Source: a virus
IMG/VR virus record: IMGVR_UViG_3300027733_000222
Location: 1-22,337 of that record
DNA length: 22,337 nt
Direction: 5' to 3' (one strand)
The position numbers and the translations under genes are program-made. Below, piece by piece: positions 14,215 to 22,036 of the stretch; position 1 is the first letter of the stretch; the number at the start of each line of letters is the position of its first letter. The notes beneath the pieces are model-generated. The model saw nothing but the letters and a program-made list of their open reading frames with translations. It was not told where the DNA came from and did no database searches.

Positions 14215-14643
14215 ATGATAACCGTACATGCAGTACCTCTTGAGTTTATTCAGCAAACGTGGCCTTTAGCGAGGCCGCATATTGTGGCTGGTTTGCAGGA
14301 AGGGAGTGGTGAGAATTCACCTAACATGACGTATAATGACGACCATGTACTAAGCTATCTTGTTAACGGTAATTGGGAGCTTTTCGTGGCAGTAGATGAG
14401 AACAATGTAATGCGAGGCGCTGCAACTATCTCGTATATTAATTACCCACTGCATCGAGTTGCATTTATCACAGCGGTAGGGGGTAGGATGATTGCCACCC
14501 AAGATAGTTTTAACCAATTAAAAAATTTATTTAAAGCACGCGGAGCTACGATGATTCAAGGTTACGGAAGACCTGCTATCATAAGACTCTGGAGACGCTT
14601 TGACTTTCAACCCCGCAGTACCTTACTGGAAGTATCAATATGA
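14215..14643 (+). CDS. GNAT acetyltransferase-like phage protein (142 aa)
   Basis: Starting at the ATG one base after the upstream stop gives MITVHAVPLEFIQQTWPLAR, the usual beginning of small phage GNAT-like proteins. An in-frame ATG at 14197 would add six residues overlapping the upstream gene, so either start is possible. The pattern is GNAT-like: an N-terminal helix, a central strand pair (WELFVAVDENNVMRGAATIS), a helix (FNQLKNLFKARGATMIQGYG) and a final RRFDFQPRSTLLEVSI strand. The canonical acetyl-CoA loop (Q/R-x-x-G-x-G/A) is not clear; GGRMIA is the nearest candidate. Such genes occur among ejection-protein genes in environmental podoviruses, with unknown role. It may modify a virion or host protein, or be a non-enzymatic structural variant. 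It overlaps the next gene by ATGA. Confidence 0.6.
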   Translation: MITVHAVPLEFIQQTWPLARPHIVAGLQEGSGENSPNMTYNDDHVLSYLVNGNWELFVAVDENNVMRGAATISYINYPLHRVAFITAVGGRMIATQDSFNQLKNLFKARGATMIQGYGRPAIIRLWRRFDFQPRSTLLEVSI

Positions 14644-16253
14644 TTATTAAAAGTTTTAAAAAGTATTTCACAACCTATATCGTACCGACATTCTATGGTG
14701 GCGGAAGCGGGGGCGGTCAGAACACAACAGTTCAACAACGCAACATCCCTAAAGAGCTTGCTCCTTACTATGAAGTATTACTTGGTTCTATGATGAAACA
14801 AGGGTTTACATCTGCTGCAAATCCTGGAAAGCCTGCACCAAAAGTTTCTGCTGATTGGACGCCTAACACAGCAAGTTATGCTAAAGGGGGTGAAGTTAAA
14901 CATTATGTATCTGGTGGAGTAACATCGGATACGCTTAGTAGCTTAGGAATAACTAATGCATCGGGAGGCTTAAATTCTAATTTTAACCCTACTGGAATCG
15001 TTCCCTACCAGCCTGTTGATTTTGCAACTGTCACTGACCCTAATACGGGCGCGGTAAGTTATGACGCGAGTAAAACAGTAGCGCAACCAACAGCGTTGCA
15101 AGATATGTCCTATAAAGCAGCGGCTCAAATGGGACTTCCTGAACAGAACCAAGCCGCCTCTAATCTGTCTTCTATTGCAGGGATGGGGGGACTTAATACA
15201 GCTAATTCAGCGCTTGAGTATGGCGGTGCTGGATATAATGCAGGTCTTAACTCAGCGCAAATAGGTAATGCAGCGGCTGATACAGCGGCTCAGAATGCAA
15301 ACATCTTAGGCAATAGCGCACAGAATTATGGGGGTCTTGGTGCCGCGATAGGTGCCGCTGGAGCGGGTATTGGTCAGTCTTACGAGAATAAAGCCACTAA
15401 TGCGGGTACTGTTCAGTCCTACATGAACCCTTACCTTGAAGCGTCACTGAAACCTCAACTTGCGTTGATGGACCAAGAGAACGCTATTACTAATCAAAAA
15501 GCAAACTCACAAGCAGCGCAAGCTGGAGCGTATGGTGGTAGTCGTCAGATGGTGCAAAATAACCTTAACGACCAGTCTAATAAATTAGCGCAAGCATCCC
15601 TCATCGGTCAAGGATATAAATCAGCCTACGACACAGCGCAAGGTAACATTTTGCAAGGTTCACAACTCGGTCTTCAAGGGTATAACACAGGTATTCAAGG
15701 TGCTCAAACAGGACTTCAAGGTGTTACTACGGCTACAGGTGCAGGGCAGTACGGTTTATCAGGTGCTCAAACGGGGTTATCTGGTCAACAAGCCGCAATA
15801 TCAGGTGCGGGAGTCGGTCTTCAAGGTGTTGGTGGTGCACAGGCTGGGTATGGTATGGCGGGTACAGCAGGGCAACAGTTAATGAATATTGGTAACCAGC
15901 AGTTGGCACAACAGCAATCTATCGCAGGGCTTCAAAATACTTATGGCGCACAGCAACAAGCGAATAACCAACAGGCTATTAATAATGCAATTACTTATAA
16001 TGACTACCAACAAAAATACCCTTGGGAAGTCTTGGGTAATATAGGTAATGCACTTAACGGCGTGCAGGTTGGGAATATGTCTACGTATACGCCTTCACCA
16101 AGTCTCATCTCTCAAGTGGGTGGTCTAGGTGCTACTGCTCTTGGCGCATATGGTGCTAATGGTGGGTTTAAAGCTAAGAAAGGCGGTAAAGTTCCTAGCA
16201 GTGGTGGTATCGGTGACTTAGCTGTGTATAACGCGATGAAAGGAGGAAAATAA
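14640..16253 (+). CDS. Putative internal virion protein, Gln/Ala/Gly-rich (537 aa)
   Basis: It starts in an ATGA overlap. Residues 1-20 are basic/hydrophobic (MIIKSFKKYFTTYIVPTFYG), then a Gly linker and IPKELAPYYEVLLGSMM. Residues about 78-95 carry YAKGGEVKHYVSGG. The middle (about 145-330) is helical and Ala/Gln/Asn-rich with the AYGGSRQMVQNN segment, which I know from internal virion proteins of environmental podoviruses. Residues 345-400 are eight heptads of L(Q/S)G type. The C-terminus has YPWEVLGNIGNALNG and ends with KKGGKVPSSGGIGDLAVYNAMKGGK. No catalytic motif is seen. Position between the GNAT-like gene and two further large proteins supports a DNA-ejection or inner-core component, comparable in place (not in sequence) to T7 gp14-gp15. 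Confidence 0.55.
   Translation: MIIKSFKKYFTTYIVPTFYGGGSGGGQNTTVQQRNIPKELAPYYEVLLGSMMKQGFTSAANPGKPAPKVSADWTPNTASYAKGGEVKHYVSGGVTSDTLSSLGITNASGGLNSNFNPTGIVPYQPVDFATVTDPNTGAVSYDASKTVAQPTALQDMSYKAAAQMGLPEQNQAASNLSSIAGMGGLNTANSALEYGGAGYNAGLNSAQIGNAAADTAAQNANILGNSAQNYGGLGAAIGAAGAGIGQSYENKATNAGTVQSYMNPYLEASLKPQLALMDQENAITNQKANSQAAQAGAYGGSRQMVQNNLNDQSNKLAQASLIGQGYKSAYDTAQGNILQGSQLGLQGYNTGIQGAQTGLQGVTTATGAGQYGLSGAQTGLSGQQAAISGAGVGLQGVGGAQAGYGMAGTAGQQLMNIGNQQLAQQQSIAGLQNTYGAQQQANNQQAINNAITYNDYQQKYPWEVLGNIGNALNGVQVGNMSTYTPSPSLISQVGGLGATALGAYGANGGFKAKKGGKVPSSGGIGDLAVYNAMKGGK
15672..15839 (+). repeat. Eight-unit 21-base (7-residue) degenerate repeat, L-(Q/S)-G-x-x-x-G type
   Basis: Units begin exactly every seven residues at 345, 352, 359, 366, 373, 380, 387 and 394 of the 537-residue protein: LQGYNTG, IQGAQTG, LQGVTTA, TGAGQYG, LSGAQTG, LSGQQAA, ISGAGVG, LQGVGGA. 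Spacing is perfectly regular, although DNA identity varies. Confidence 0.8.
16241..16246 (+). promoter_or_regulatory. Shine-Dalgarno AGGAGG for the 546-residue gene
   Basis: AGGAGG is eight bases before the ATG at 16255, which favours that start over the adjacent ATG at 16258. It lies in the last codons of the upstream gene, coding the GG of MKGGK. Confidence 0.65.
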
Positions 16254-16254
16254 G

Positions 16255-17895
16255 ATGATGAATACCCCTTCTATGTATTCTGTTGACCAGCTACTTAAAG
16301 CTCGGCAAGATGGCGTACCTGACTACGTTGTCGTCCCCATGCTACAAAAAGCAATGGCGCAGAAGCAAGCGATGGCGCAACAGCAAGCGCTTCAACAAGG
16401 CGCACCTAAAACACCTGTAGCACAGCAAATCCTAGACGCCGCTCATAATGATGTCATGCAAGAGCACATGGCGCGTAGAGCAGAGGAAGAAGTTCCAGAA
16501 CCTCGTGGGATTGACTCTCTACCTAGCGGTATTGATGAAAGTGATTATGCAGGTGGTGGGATTATTGCTTTTAATGGTGAGGATGGGTCAGATGTACCTG
16601 AAGCTGAAGAAGACCATAATATATTAGGTATTAGACCTATCGGCGCATCAACAGGGTTTCAAAAATTTAACTCTGAAGCTGATGCTCTTAAAGAAGGGGA
16701 TAGGCTTTTAGGTGTGTATGGGCGTAAACATAAGATTGATACGTTAGAAGGTGTTGTTAATAGATGGGCTCCTAAAGGAGACGGTGCTAATGACCCTGAA
16801 GCTTATGCTGCTATCGGACATAAAATGCTCGGTACTAAACCAGGTCAAAAGTTTAACTTAAATGACGCTACAGATAGAAGTAAAATACTGTCAGTAATAA
16901 GTAAAGTCGAGCATGGTAAAAACTATAGTCCTGAGGATATTCAAGGGGCTACTCATAACAGAGATTCCCATTCCACTAAAGGTATTGCGTCTTTACCAGA
17001 AGCTCAGGGTAATATAGCGTTCCCAGCTGCACCAGAAGATTTACCGATGCCACATAGTAAAGAGGAAGAGTCAGCTGCATATAAAGCGCAACAACTACAA
17101 GACTTACTAGGCGAAGACCCTAATGCGGCAAGACGTGAAGCACGCTTATCCAAGCGTGAAGCTGATTTAGCTGAAGAAAAAGACCGTTCTCCTTGGATGG
17201 CTTTGATGCAAGCTGGGCTGTCTACGATGGCGGGTACTTCGCCTAATGCGTTTACTAACATTGGTGCAGGGGCAACTGAAGGTCTAAAAGCCTATGGAGA
17301 AGCTCGTAAAGATATCAGTAAAAGCTCAGATAAACTTATGGACCTTCGTGACGAAGTGGAAACAGCACAACGCGCAGAGAAGAAAGCAATCAATCTCAAA
17401 GGGTTTGAAAGTGCTGAAGCTGCTAAAGCTGCAAATGTTAAAGCTGACGCTGAAAATAAACTTCGTAAATACGAGCACAGTGTAAAAGGCGCTGAGTACG
17501 GACAGAAAGAAAGAGAGCTTCAAGCTACAGCTAAGGAAAAAGGACAGATAGGGGATTACTACGCTAGCCAAACAGCATATAAACCTGAAGCGGCAGAAAA
17601 TGCTCAGTCTTTAAAAGTACAAGAAGCTGATGAGAAAGCGCGACATAACTTTACCACTGCCTATAAAGAGGGGATGGCTGAGTTACCTAAAGCAGACTCT
17701 TATTTCCCTGAAAAAGTAGAAGCACATAAAGCTAAAGTACTTAATCAGTTATATCAATTATACCCTCAATTTGCACCTAAAAAACCTATGCCGGGCCCTA
17801 CAGGTACAGGAGCACTCCCTACGCCGTCTAATTTAAGTAGTATGATTGCAGTAGACCCAAAAACTAAGAAGCAAATATACACTGGACCTATGTAA
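16255..17895 (+). CDS. Putative internal virion protein with an embedded lysozyme/structural-P5-like domain (546 aa)
   Basis: The N-terminus (MMNTPSMYSVDQLLKARQDG) and the Gln-rich helix (AMAQKQAMAQQQALQQGAPK) resemble starts of environmental phage internal proteins. DYAGGGIIAFNGEDG follows at about residues 98-112. Residues about 119-222 form a distinct domain: GIRPIGASTGFQKFNSEADA, DRLLGVYGRKHKIDTLEGVV, NRWAPKG, NDPEAYAAIGHKMLGTKPGQ. Domains of this pattern occur in phage virion proteins likened to peptidoglycan-acting P5-type structural proteins. The usual N-terminal 'NNPGN' motif is replaced here by NILGIRP, so activity is doubtful. Residues about 270-500 are long charged helices (RREARLSKREADLAEEKDRS). 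It is probably co-packaged with its neighbours in the ejection machinery. The next gene starts nine bases after the stop. Confidence 0.55.
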   Translation: MMNTPSMYSVDQLLKARQDGVPDYVVVPMLQKAMAQKQAMAQQQALQQGAPKTPVAQQILDAAHNDVMQEHMARRAEEEVPEPRGIDSLPSGIDESDYAGGGIIAFNGEDGSDVPEAEEDHNILGIRPIGASTGFQKFNSEADALKEGDRLLGVYGRKHKIDTLEGVVNRWAPKGDGANDPEAYAAIGHKMLGTKPGQKFNLNDATDRSKILSVISKVEHGKNYSPEDIQGATHNRDSHSTKGIASLPEAQGNIAFPAAPEDLPMPHSKEEESAAYKAQQLQDLLGEDPNAARREARLSKREADLAEEKDRSPWMALMQAGLSTMAGTSPNAFTNIGAGATEGLKAYGEARKDISKSSDKLMDLRDEVETAQRAEKKAINLKGFESAEAAKAANVKADAENKLRKYEHSVKGAEYGQKERELQATAKEKGQIGDYYASQTAYKPEAAENAQSLKVQEADEKARHNFTTAYKEGMAELPKADSYFPEKVEAHKAKVLNQLYQLYPQFAPKKPMPGPTGTGALPTPSNLSSMIAVDPKTKKQIYTGPM

Positions 17896-17904
17896 GGATA
17901 CCCC

Positions 17905-20900
17905 ATGCAAACTATAGAAATCCCAAATATTGGAGATGTAGAGTTTCCTGACGAGATGTCACAAGAGTCTATTATTAACGCTATCCAAACTCATATTATC
18001 CCCGCATACAAAGCACACTTAGAAAAGACGGGTCCAGTCAATGCAGCTATTGGCGCGTTTAAAAGTGGTATGGGTGCTGCTAATGAAGGTATCGCACAGC
18101 CTTTAGAATCTATGGGGCTGTCTGAATTGGCAGCCGGTAGACGTAAAGCAGCTGAAGAGTATAAAGGTGAAGCAGAACAGGCCTTTGAACCTACCTCTGA
18201 AGAAGAAGTAATTGCGGCACAAAACCAAGGTACTATCCCTGGTGCATTAACATGGGCTAAGAAAAATGTTGGCGAAACTCTTGGCGGTATTGCGGGTAGA
18301 TATGGGCCTCCTACTGTAGCGGCGGGTATTGCTGGGGCACTTGCTCCTGAAGTTGCTGGTGCTGCAGGGCTTGCTAGAGCGGCTGGGTTTATTGGGTCTG
18401 ACATTGCTCCTGAGATGGGTGAGAATATTGAGGCGGCCAAAGAAGCGGGTACTGAAGAGCCTGGGCTTATTGCGAACGTATCGGGAGGTCTTGTAGAGGC
18501 TGCTATTGGGCACTACGGTTTGCCTTTAACAGGAAAGTTGGCAGGTACGTTATTTAAAAGAGCAGAAGAGCTTGCACCTCGCATTCTATCAGGTGAGTTA
18601 ACTAAAGAAGCGGCTGTTAAAGAGTTAGGCGGCTTTGGGGTTAACATTGCCAAAGAAGTAGGAGTAAATGCAGCATCTAATGCTGCTGCAATGACAGGCA
18701 TAGAGGCTACACGTCGAGGTGTTACTGGACAAGACATAACTTCTCCTGAGGCTTTAGAACAGTACGGCGAAGGTGTAAAGACTGCAGCTATTCTATCCCC
18801 TATATTTGGTGGTGCACATGGGGTTATGAATGTTCGAGGTGCGCGTGGAGCGTTACCAGAAGGTATGGTAGAAGAAACGAAAGAACCTACAACCCCTGAA
18901 ACACAAGCGGCAGAGCAATCTCAGGTTGCAGAACCTACTGAAACAGAGCAACCTCCATATGCTGCGCCAGAAGACTACGGTGATATTAACGATGACCGCT
19001 TAGCAGACTTTATTACACAAGTTCAAGAAGGGTTAATAGACCCTCATGACCCTGCAAATGAAGGGTTAATAAAAGCTGTAGAAGAGCAACACCCAGAAAC
19101 CATGAGTTTCTTAGGCATAAAAAGTAAATTTACGGATGAAGATTTGTCTACGCCAGTAGATAAGCACACAGTTGATACAGAAGAAGGAGAGCCTGCTGTC
19201 GAGTCTGAAACAGTAGAACCTGTGCAAACAGAAGAAGCCGCAGTAGAACCTGTGCAACCTCAAGAAAGCCCTAAGATACATTCAGACCCTTTAATAAATG
19301 ACCTATTTAACCCTGCAAATAGAACGACTAAAGTTGAAAAAGAGCCTACACTTAGAGAATCAGTTAGTAAAGTTATTAGACGTTATACACCGACCCGTAT
19401 TTCATGGATTGACCCAACTGACACATTAGGGGCTAAGTTAAAGTCTGAGGACACCTTTAGTTTGGCGGATAAGAAACTAAGGTCTGATATGTTACAACGG
19501 CAATTAAAGCAATTAGGTCAAGTAATTAGAGGTGTTGAAGAGCTTGGTAAGCCTGTGTTTAAAGGTGACGGTACTGTCGGGGTTAAATCTGATGATAGAC
19601 TTGCTTTAGGAAGTATCCATAATAGAGCAATCGAACTTGGTAAAAAACATGGGTTTGATGGCCCTCAGTTTATTGATGAGATGGCTCGCGTTATGCTGGG
19701 TAAAGAAACCATTAAGGAGGATGCAAATCTTCACGCGTATGGGAAACATCTACAGACTTTAGCAGAAAACCATAAGCAGAACGCTAAAACTATGTCTAAA
19801 CAAGGCGGTGTGACAGCTACAGAGATAAACAAAGAGTTTAATACTGCTAAGCAGTTAGATAAAAAAGCTAAAGAATATCTTGCTATAAATAGGGAGCGTG
19901 TTGTATCACCCGAACATATCTCTCGCGTAGAAGCACTTATGAAGAGATATCCAGAGAGTAAACAGATTGTAGGTGAGCTACGCGACTTAAACCGTTCTTT
20001 AGTAGACTTAGCTAAGACCTCTGGTCTTATTGATGCACATACGGCTAAGAAATGGAATGATAAAGAGTATTATATCCCTATGTACAAACCCGAAGACTTA
20101 GATTCATTTGAGAATGAGCAGTCCAGATGGGGTATTGGTATGGGAGCTAAAACTATTAAGAACGCTGCAGACTATAGACGCGAAGGACACGAACATAAAA
20201 TCAACGTATGGGATAACGTCCAGCGCCATGTAGCGTTCATGGTAGCGTCTGCTGCGCAGAACGAATCTCGTAGAACTGCTGTACATCAATTAGCTAAATA
20301 TGGGGAAGTCGAGAGAGCTAAAGACCAAGGACGTTCAAGTAAAGACGGTAACTTGGCTGTGTATGAGAATGGTGTTAAGACTTGGTATATCGTAAAAGAC
20401 CCTGATGCACTTATTGCATTTCAAAACTTTAATTATGCAGCTAAACCTCTTATGCAAATGGCAGGGAGAGTGCTTAGGGCGGGTGCATTATTTAATCCAA
20501 TTTATTGGTATCGTCAGCTAGTACGCGACCCCCTTGCCGCTAATTTTGTTGCTAATGTGGGAGGTGTTATTACTCCTCTACACGCAATGGCACATTTTGC
20601 ACATATTTTATCTGGTAAATCAAAAGATTTTAAAACACTTAGAGAGCATGGTGTAGTAGGTCCTGTAGATTTAACTCATAACTATAATATGATGCAGACT
20701 CATATAGGCAAAGCCATGAGTTACGACAAAGATGTCTGGAGTAAGATTAAAAATCAACTTGTGCGCATTCATGAGGCATCCGACTCAGCTACTAGAGTAG
20801 CCGTCTATAAAGAAGCCATGAAAGATGCTAAGAAGTTAGGGTTATCTGAGCAAGATGCAGAGAATTATGCAGTACACAGAGCTAGGGAATCTATCAACTT

Positions 20901-22008
20901 TGCTGTTCACGGCACTTCTGAAACTCTTCATGCGATAAGAGTAAGTACCCCTTTCTTCTCATCTACACTTAATGGCTTAGATACTGTTTACAGAGCGGCT
21001 TCTCAACATAATTTAAGTCCTAGGGAAGGGAGAGAATTAAAGAAACGGTTTGTATCACGCGCAGTAATGATGGGTATGATGAGTGCTATATATGCAATTT
21101 GTATGCAGGGTAATAGAGACTATCAAAAGCTTGACCCCGTAGAAGCTGATGGAAATTGGTTAGTAGCAGGTACACCTAATGAAAATGGGGATACTCCGTT
21201 TTATAAAATCCCAGCCCCTTTTGAAGTAGGCTTCTTATTTAAGACACTACCTGAATTATTCATACGACGCATGTACGGTAATGCAACCAATAAGGAGATT
21301 ATAGACTCAGTAATTAAAGGTATGGAATCTAATATCCTCCCTCCAATACCTATTATTGGACAAGTACTAAAACCTGCAGTGGAGACTATGACAAATTATG
21401 ATATACACAATAAACGTCAAATAGAATCTGCGCACGACCAAACACTAAATGTAGAGATGCGTGGTCAAGGGGACAATGCTTTTTATGATTGGTTAAGTGA
21501 TGACTTAAAACTAAAGAATATTAACTTAAGCCCTAAAAAATTACGCCATTTATGGCAAGGCTACTTTGCGCAACTTGGAGCTATAAGTGCATCGTTAGCC
21601 GATTCGTTAATAACTTCGGCTACAGGAGAAAACAAAACCCCTGTAAATCCTGATTCTGGGTTCCTTAAAGGTATTAAAACTGACCCTAGCAAAAGTAAAT
21701 ATCTGTCGGAGTTTTACGAGTTGTCTAATGATGCAACTAAGATTGTTAATACTCTTAACAGTTATGAATCATCTGCTCAAGGTAAGAAGGTTGAAGAGAT
21801 GGTCGCTAAACCTGAAAATATTAAAGCTATTGGTGTGCATGATATGACGTCTAAAGCACAACAGGATATTTCTGAAATAAGGGCTGCGATAAACACTATT
21901 AAGCATCAACCAGACTCTCCTGAGAATAGAAAATCTATACACGATTTAAAGATGGCGGAGAACCAGATAGCTGAGAGTGTCATGAAGGCGTCCCAAGGAA
22001 TCAAGTAA
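17905..22008 (+). CDS. Giant putative DNA-ejection protein with LPD38-like region (1367 aa)
   Basis: AAGGA lies about five bases before the ATG. The N-terminus reads IPNIGDVEFPDEMSQESIIN, a short motif that opens many large environmental phage virion proteins. Residues about 40-310 are Gly/Ala-rich helices with hydrophobic stretches (GPPTVAAGIAGALAPEVAGA) that could insert into membrane. Residues about 320-465 are an acidic Pro/Glu/Thr linker with a small internal repeat. From about 475 the chain is helical and charged. Residues about 845-1080 (VLRAGALFNPIYWYRQLVRD, SDSATRVAVYKEAMKDAKKL, STPFFSSTLNGLDTVYRAAS) resemble the 'large polyvalent protein-associated' LPD38 type. No lytic transglycosylase motif was seen. 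Its size, its place last in the late operon and its neighbours resemble T7 gp16 in position only. It is followed directly by a terminator. Confidence 0.65.
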   Translation: MQTIEIPNIGDVEFPDEMSQESIINAIQTHIIPAYKAHLEKTGPVNAAIGAFKSGMGAANEGIAQPLESMGLSELAAGRRKAAEEYKGEAEQAFEPTSEEEVIAAQNQGTIPGALTWAKKNVGETLGGIAGRYGPPTVAAGIAGALAPEVAGAAGLARAAGFIGSDIAPEMGENIEAAKEAGTEEPGLIANVSGGLVEAAIGHYGLPLTGKLAGTLFKRAEELAPRILSGELTKEAAVKELGGFGVNIAKEVGVNAASNAAAMTGIEATRRGVTGQDITSPEALEQYGEGVKTAAILSPIFGGAHGVMNVRGARGALPEGMVEETKEPTTPETQAAEQSQVAEPTETEQPPYAAPEDYGDINDDRLADFITQVQEGLIDPHDPANEGLIKAVEEQHPETMSFLGIKSKFTDEDLSTPVDKHTVDTEEGEPAVESETVEPVQTEEAAVEPVQPQESPKIHSDPLINDLFNPANRTTKVEKEPTLRESVSKVIRRYTPTRISWIDPTDTLGAKLKSEDTFSLADKKLRSDMLQRQLKQLGQVIRGVEELGKPVFKGDGTVGVKSDDRLALGSIHNRAIELGKKHGFDGPQFIDEMARVMLGKETIKEDANLHAYGKHLQTLAENHKQNAKTMSKQGGVTATEINKEFNTAKQLDKKAKEYLAINRERVVSPEHISRVEALMKRYPESKQIVGELRDLNRSLVDLAKTSGLIDAHTAKKWNDKEYYIPMYKPEDLDSFENEQSRWGIGMGAKTIKNAADYRREGHEHKINVWDNVQRHVAFMVASAAQNESRRTAVHQLAKYGEVERAKDQGRSSKDGNLAVYENGVKTWYIVKDPDALIAFQNFNYAAKPLMQMAGRVLRAGALFNPIYWYRQLVRDPLAANFVANVGGVITPLHAMAHFAHILSGKSKDFKTLREHGVVGPVDLTHNYNMMQTHIGKAMSYDKDVWSKIKNQLVRIHEASDSATRVAVYKEAMKDAKKLGLSEQDAENYAVHRARESINFAVHGTSETLHAIRVSTPFFSSTLNGLDTVYRAASQHNLSPREGRELKKRFVSRAVMMGMMSAIYAICMQGNRDYQKLDPVEADGNWLVAGTPNENGDTPFYKIPAPFEVGFLFKTLPELFIRRMYGNATNKEIIDSVIKGMESNILPPIPIIGQVLKPAVETMTNYDIHNKRQIESAHDQTLNVEMRGQGDNAFYDWLSDDLKLKNINLSPKKLRHLWQGYFAQLGAISASLADSLITSATGENKTPVNPDSGFLKGIKTDPSKSKYLSEFYELSNDATKIVNTLNSYESSAQGKKVEEMVAKPENIKAIGVHDMTSKAQQDISEIRAAINTIKHQPDSPENRKSIHDLKMAENQIAESVMKASQGIK
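19211..19257 (+). repeat. 17-base direct repeat in the acidic linker of the giant protein
   Basis: CAGTAGAACCTGTGCAA occurs at 19211-19227 and 19241-19257, 30 bases apart, coding VEPVQ twice. It is a small in-frame duplication within a likely disordered linker. Confidence 0.8.
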
Positions 22009-22013
22009 AAGAG

Positions 22014-22036
22014 AGGGGGCGTTAAGCCCCCTTTTT
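22014..22036 (+). terminator. Rho-independent terminator at the end of the late operon, probably bidirectional
   Basis: GGGGGC (22015-22020) pairs with GCCCCC (22026-22031), with A22014-T22032 extending the stem, around the five-base loop GTTAA. On the + strand a TTTTT run (22032-22036) follows directly. On the - strand the hairpin begins two to three bases after the convergent gene's stop and is followed by a weaker T-rich stretch (CTCTCTTTTA). It therefore likely stops transcription from both sides. Confidence 0.9.

Noticed and set aside
17991-18737. Overlapping minus-strand open frames opposite the giant gene
   Set aside because: They lie in Ala/Gly-rich coding sequence whose complement rarely has stops. 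The + strand gene is continuous and well supported.
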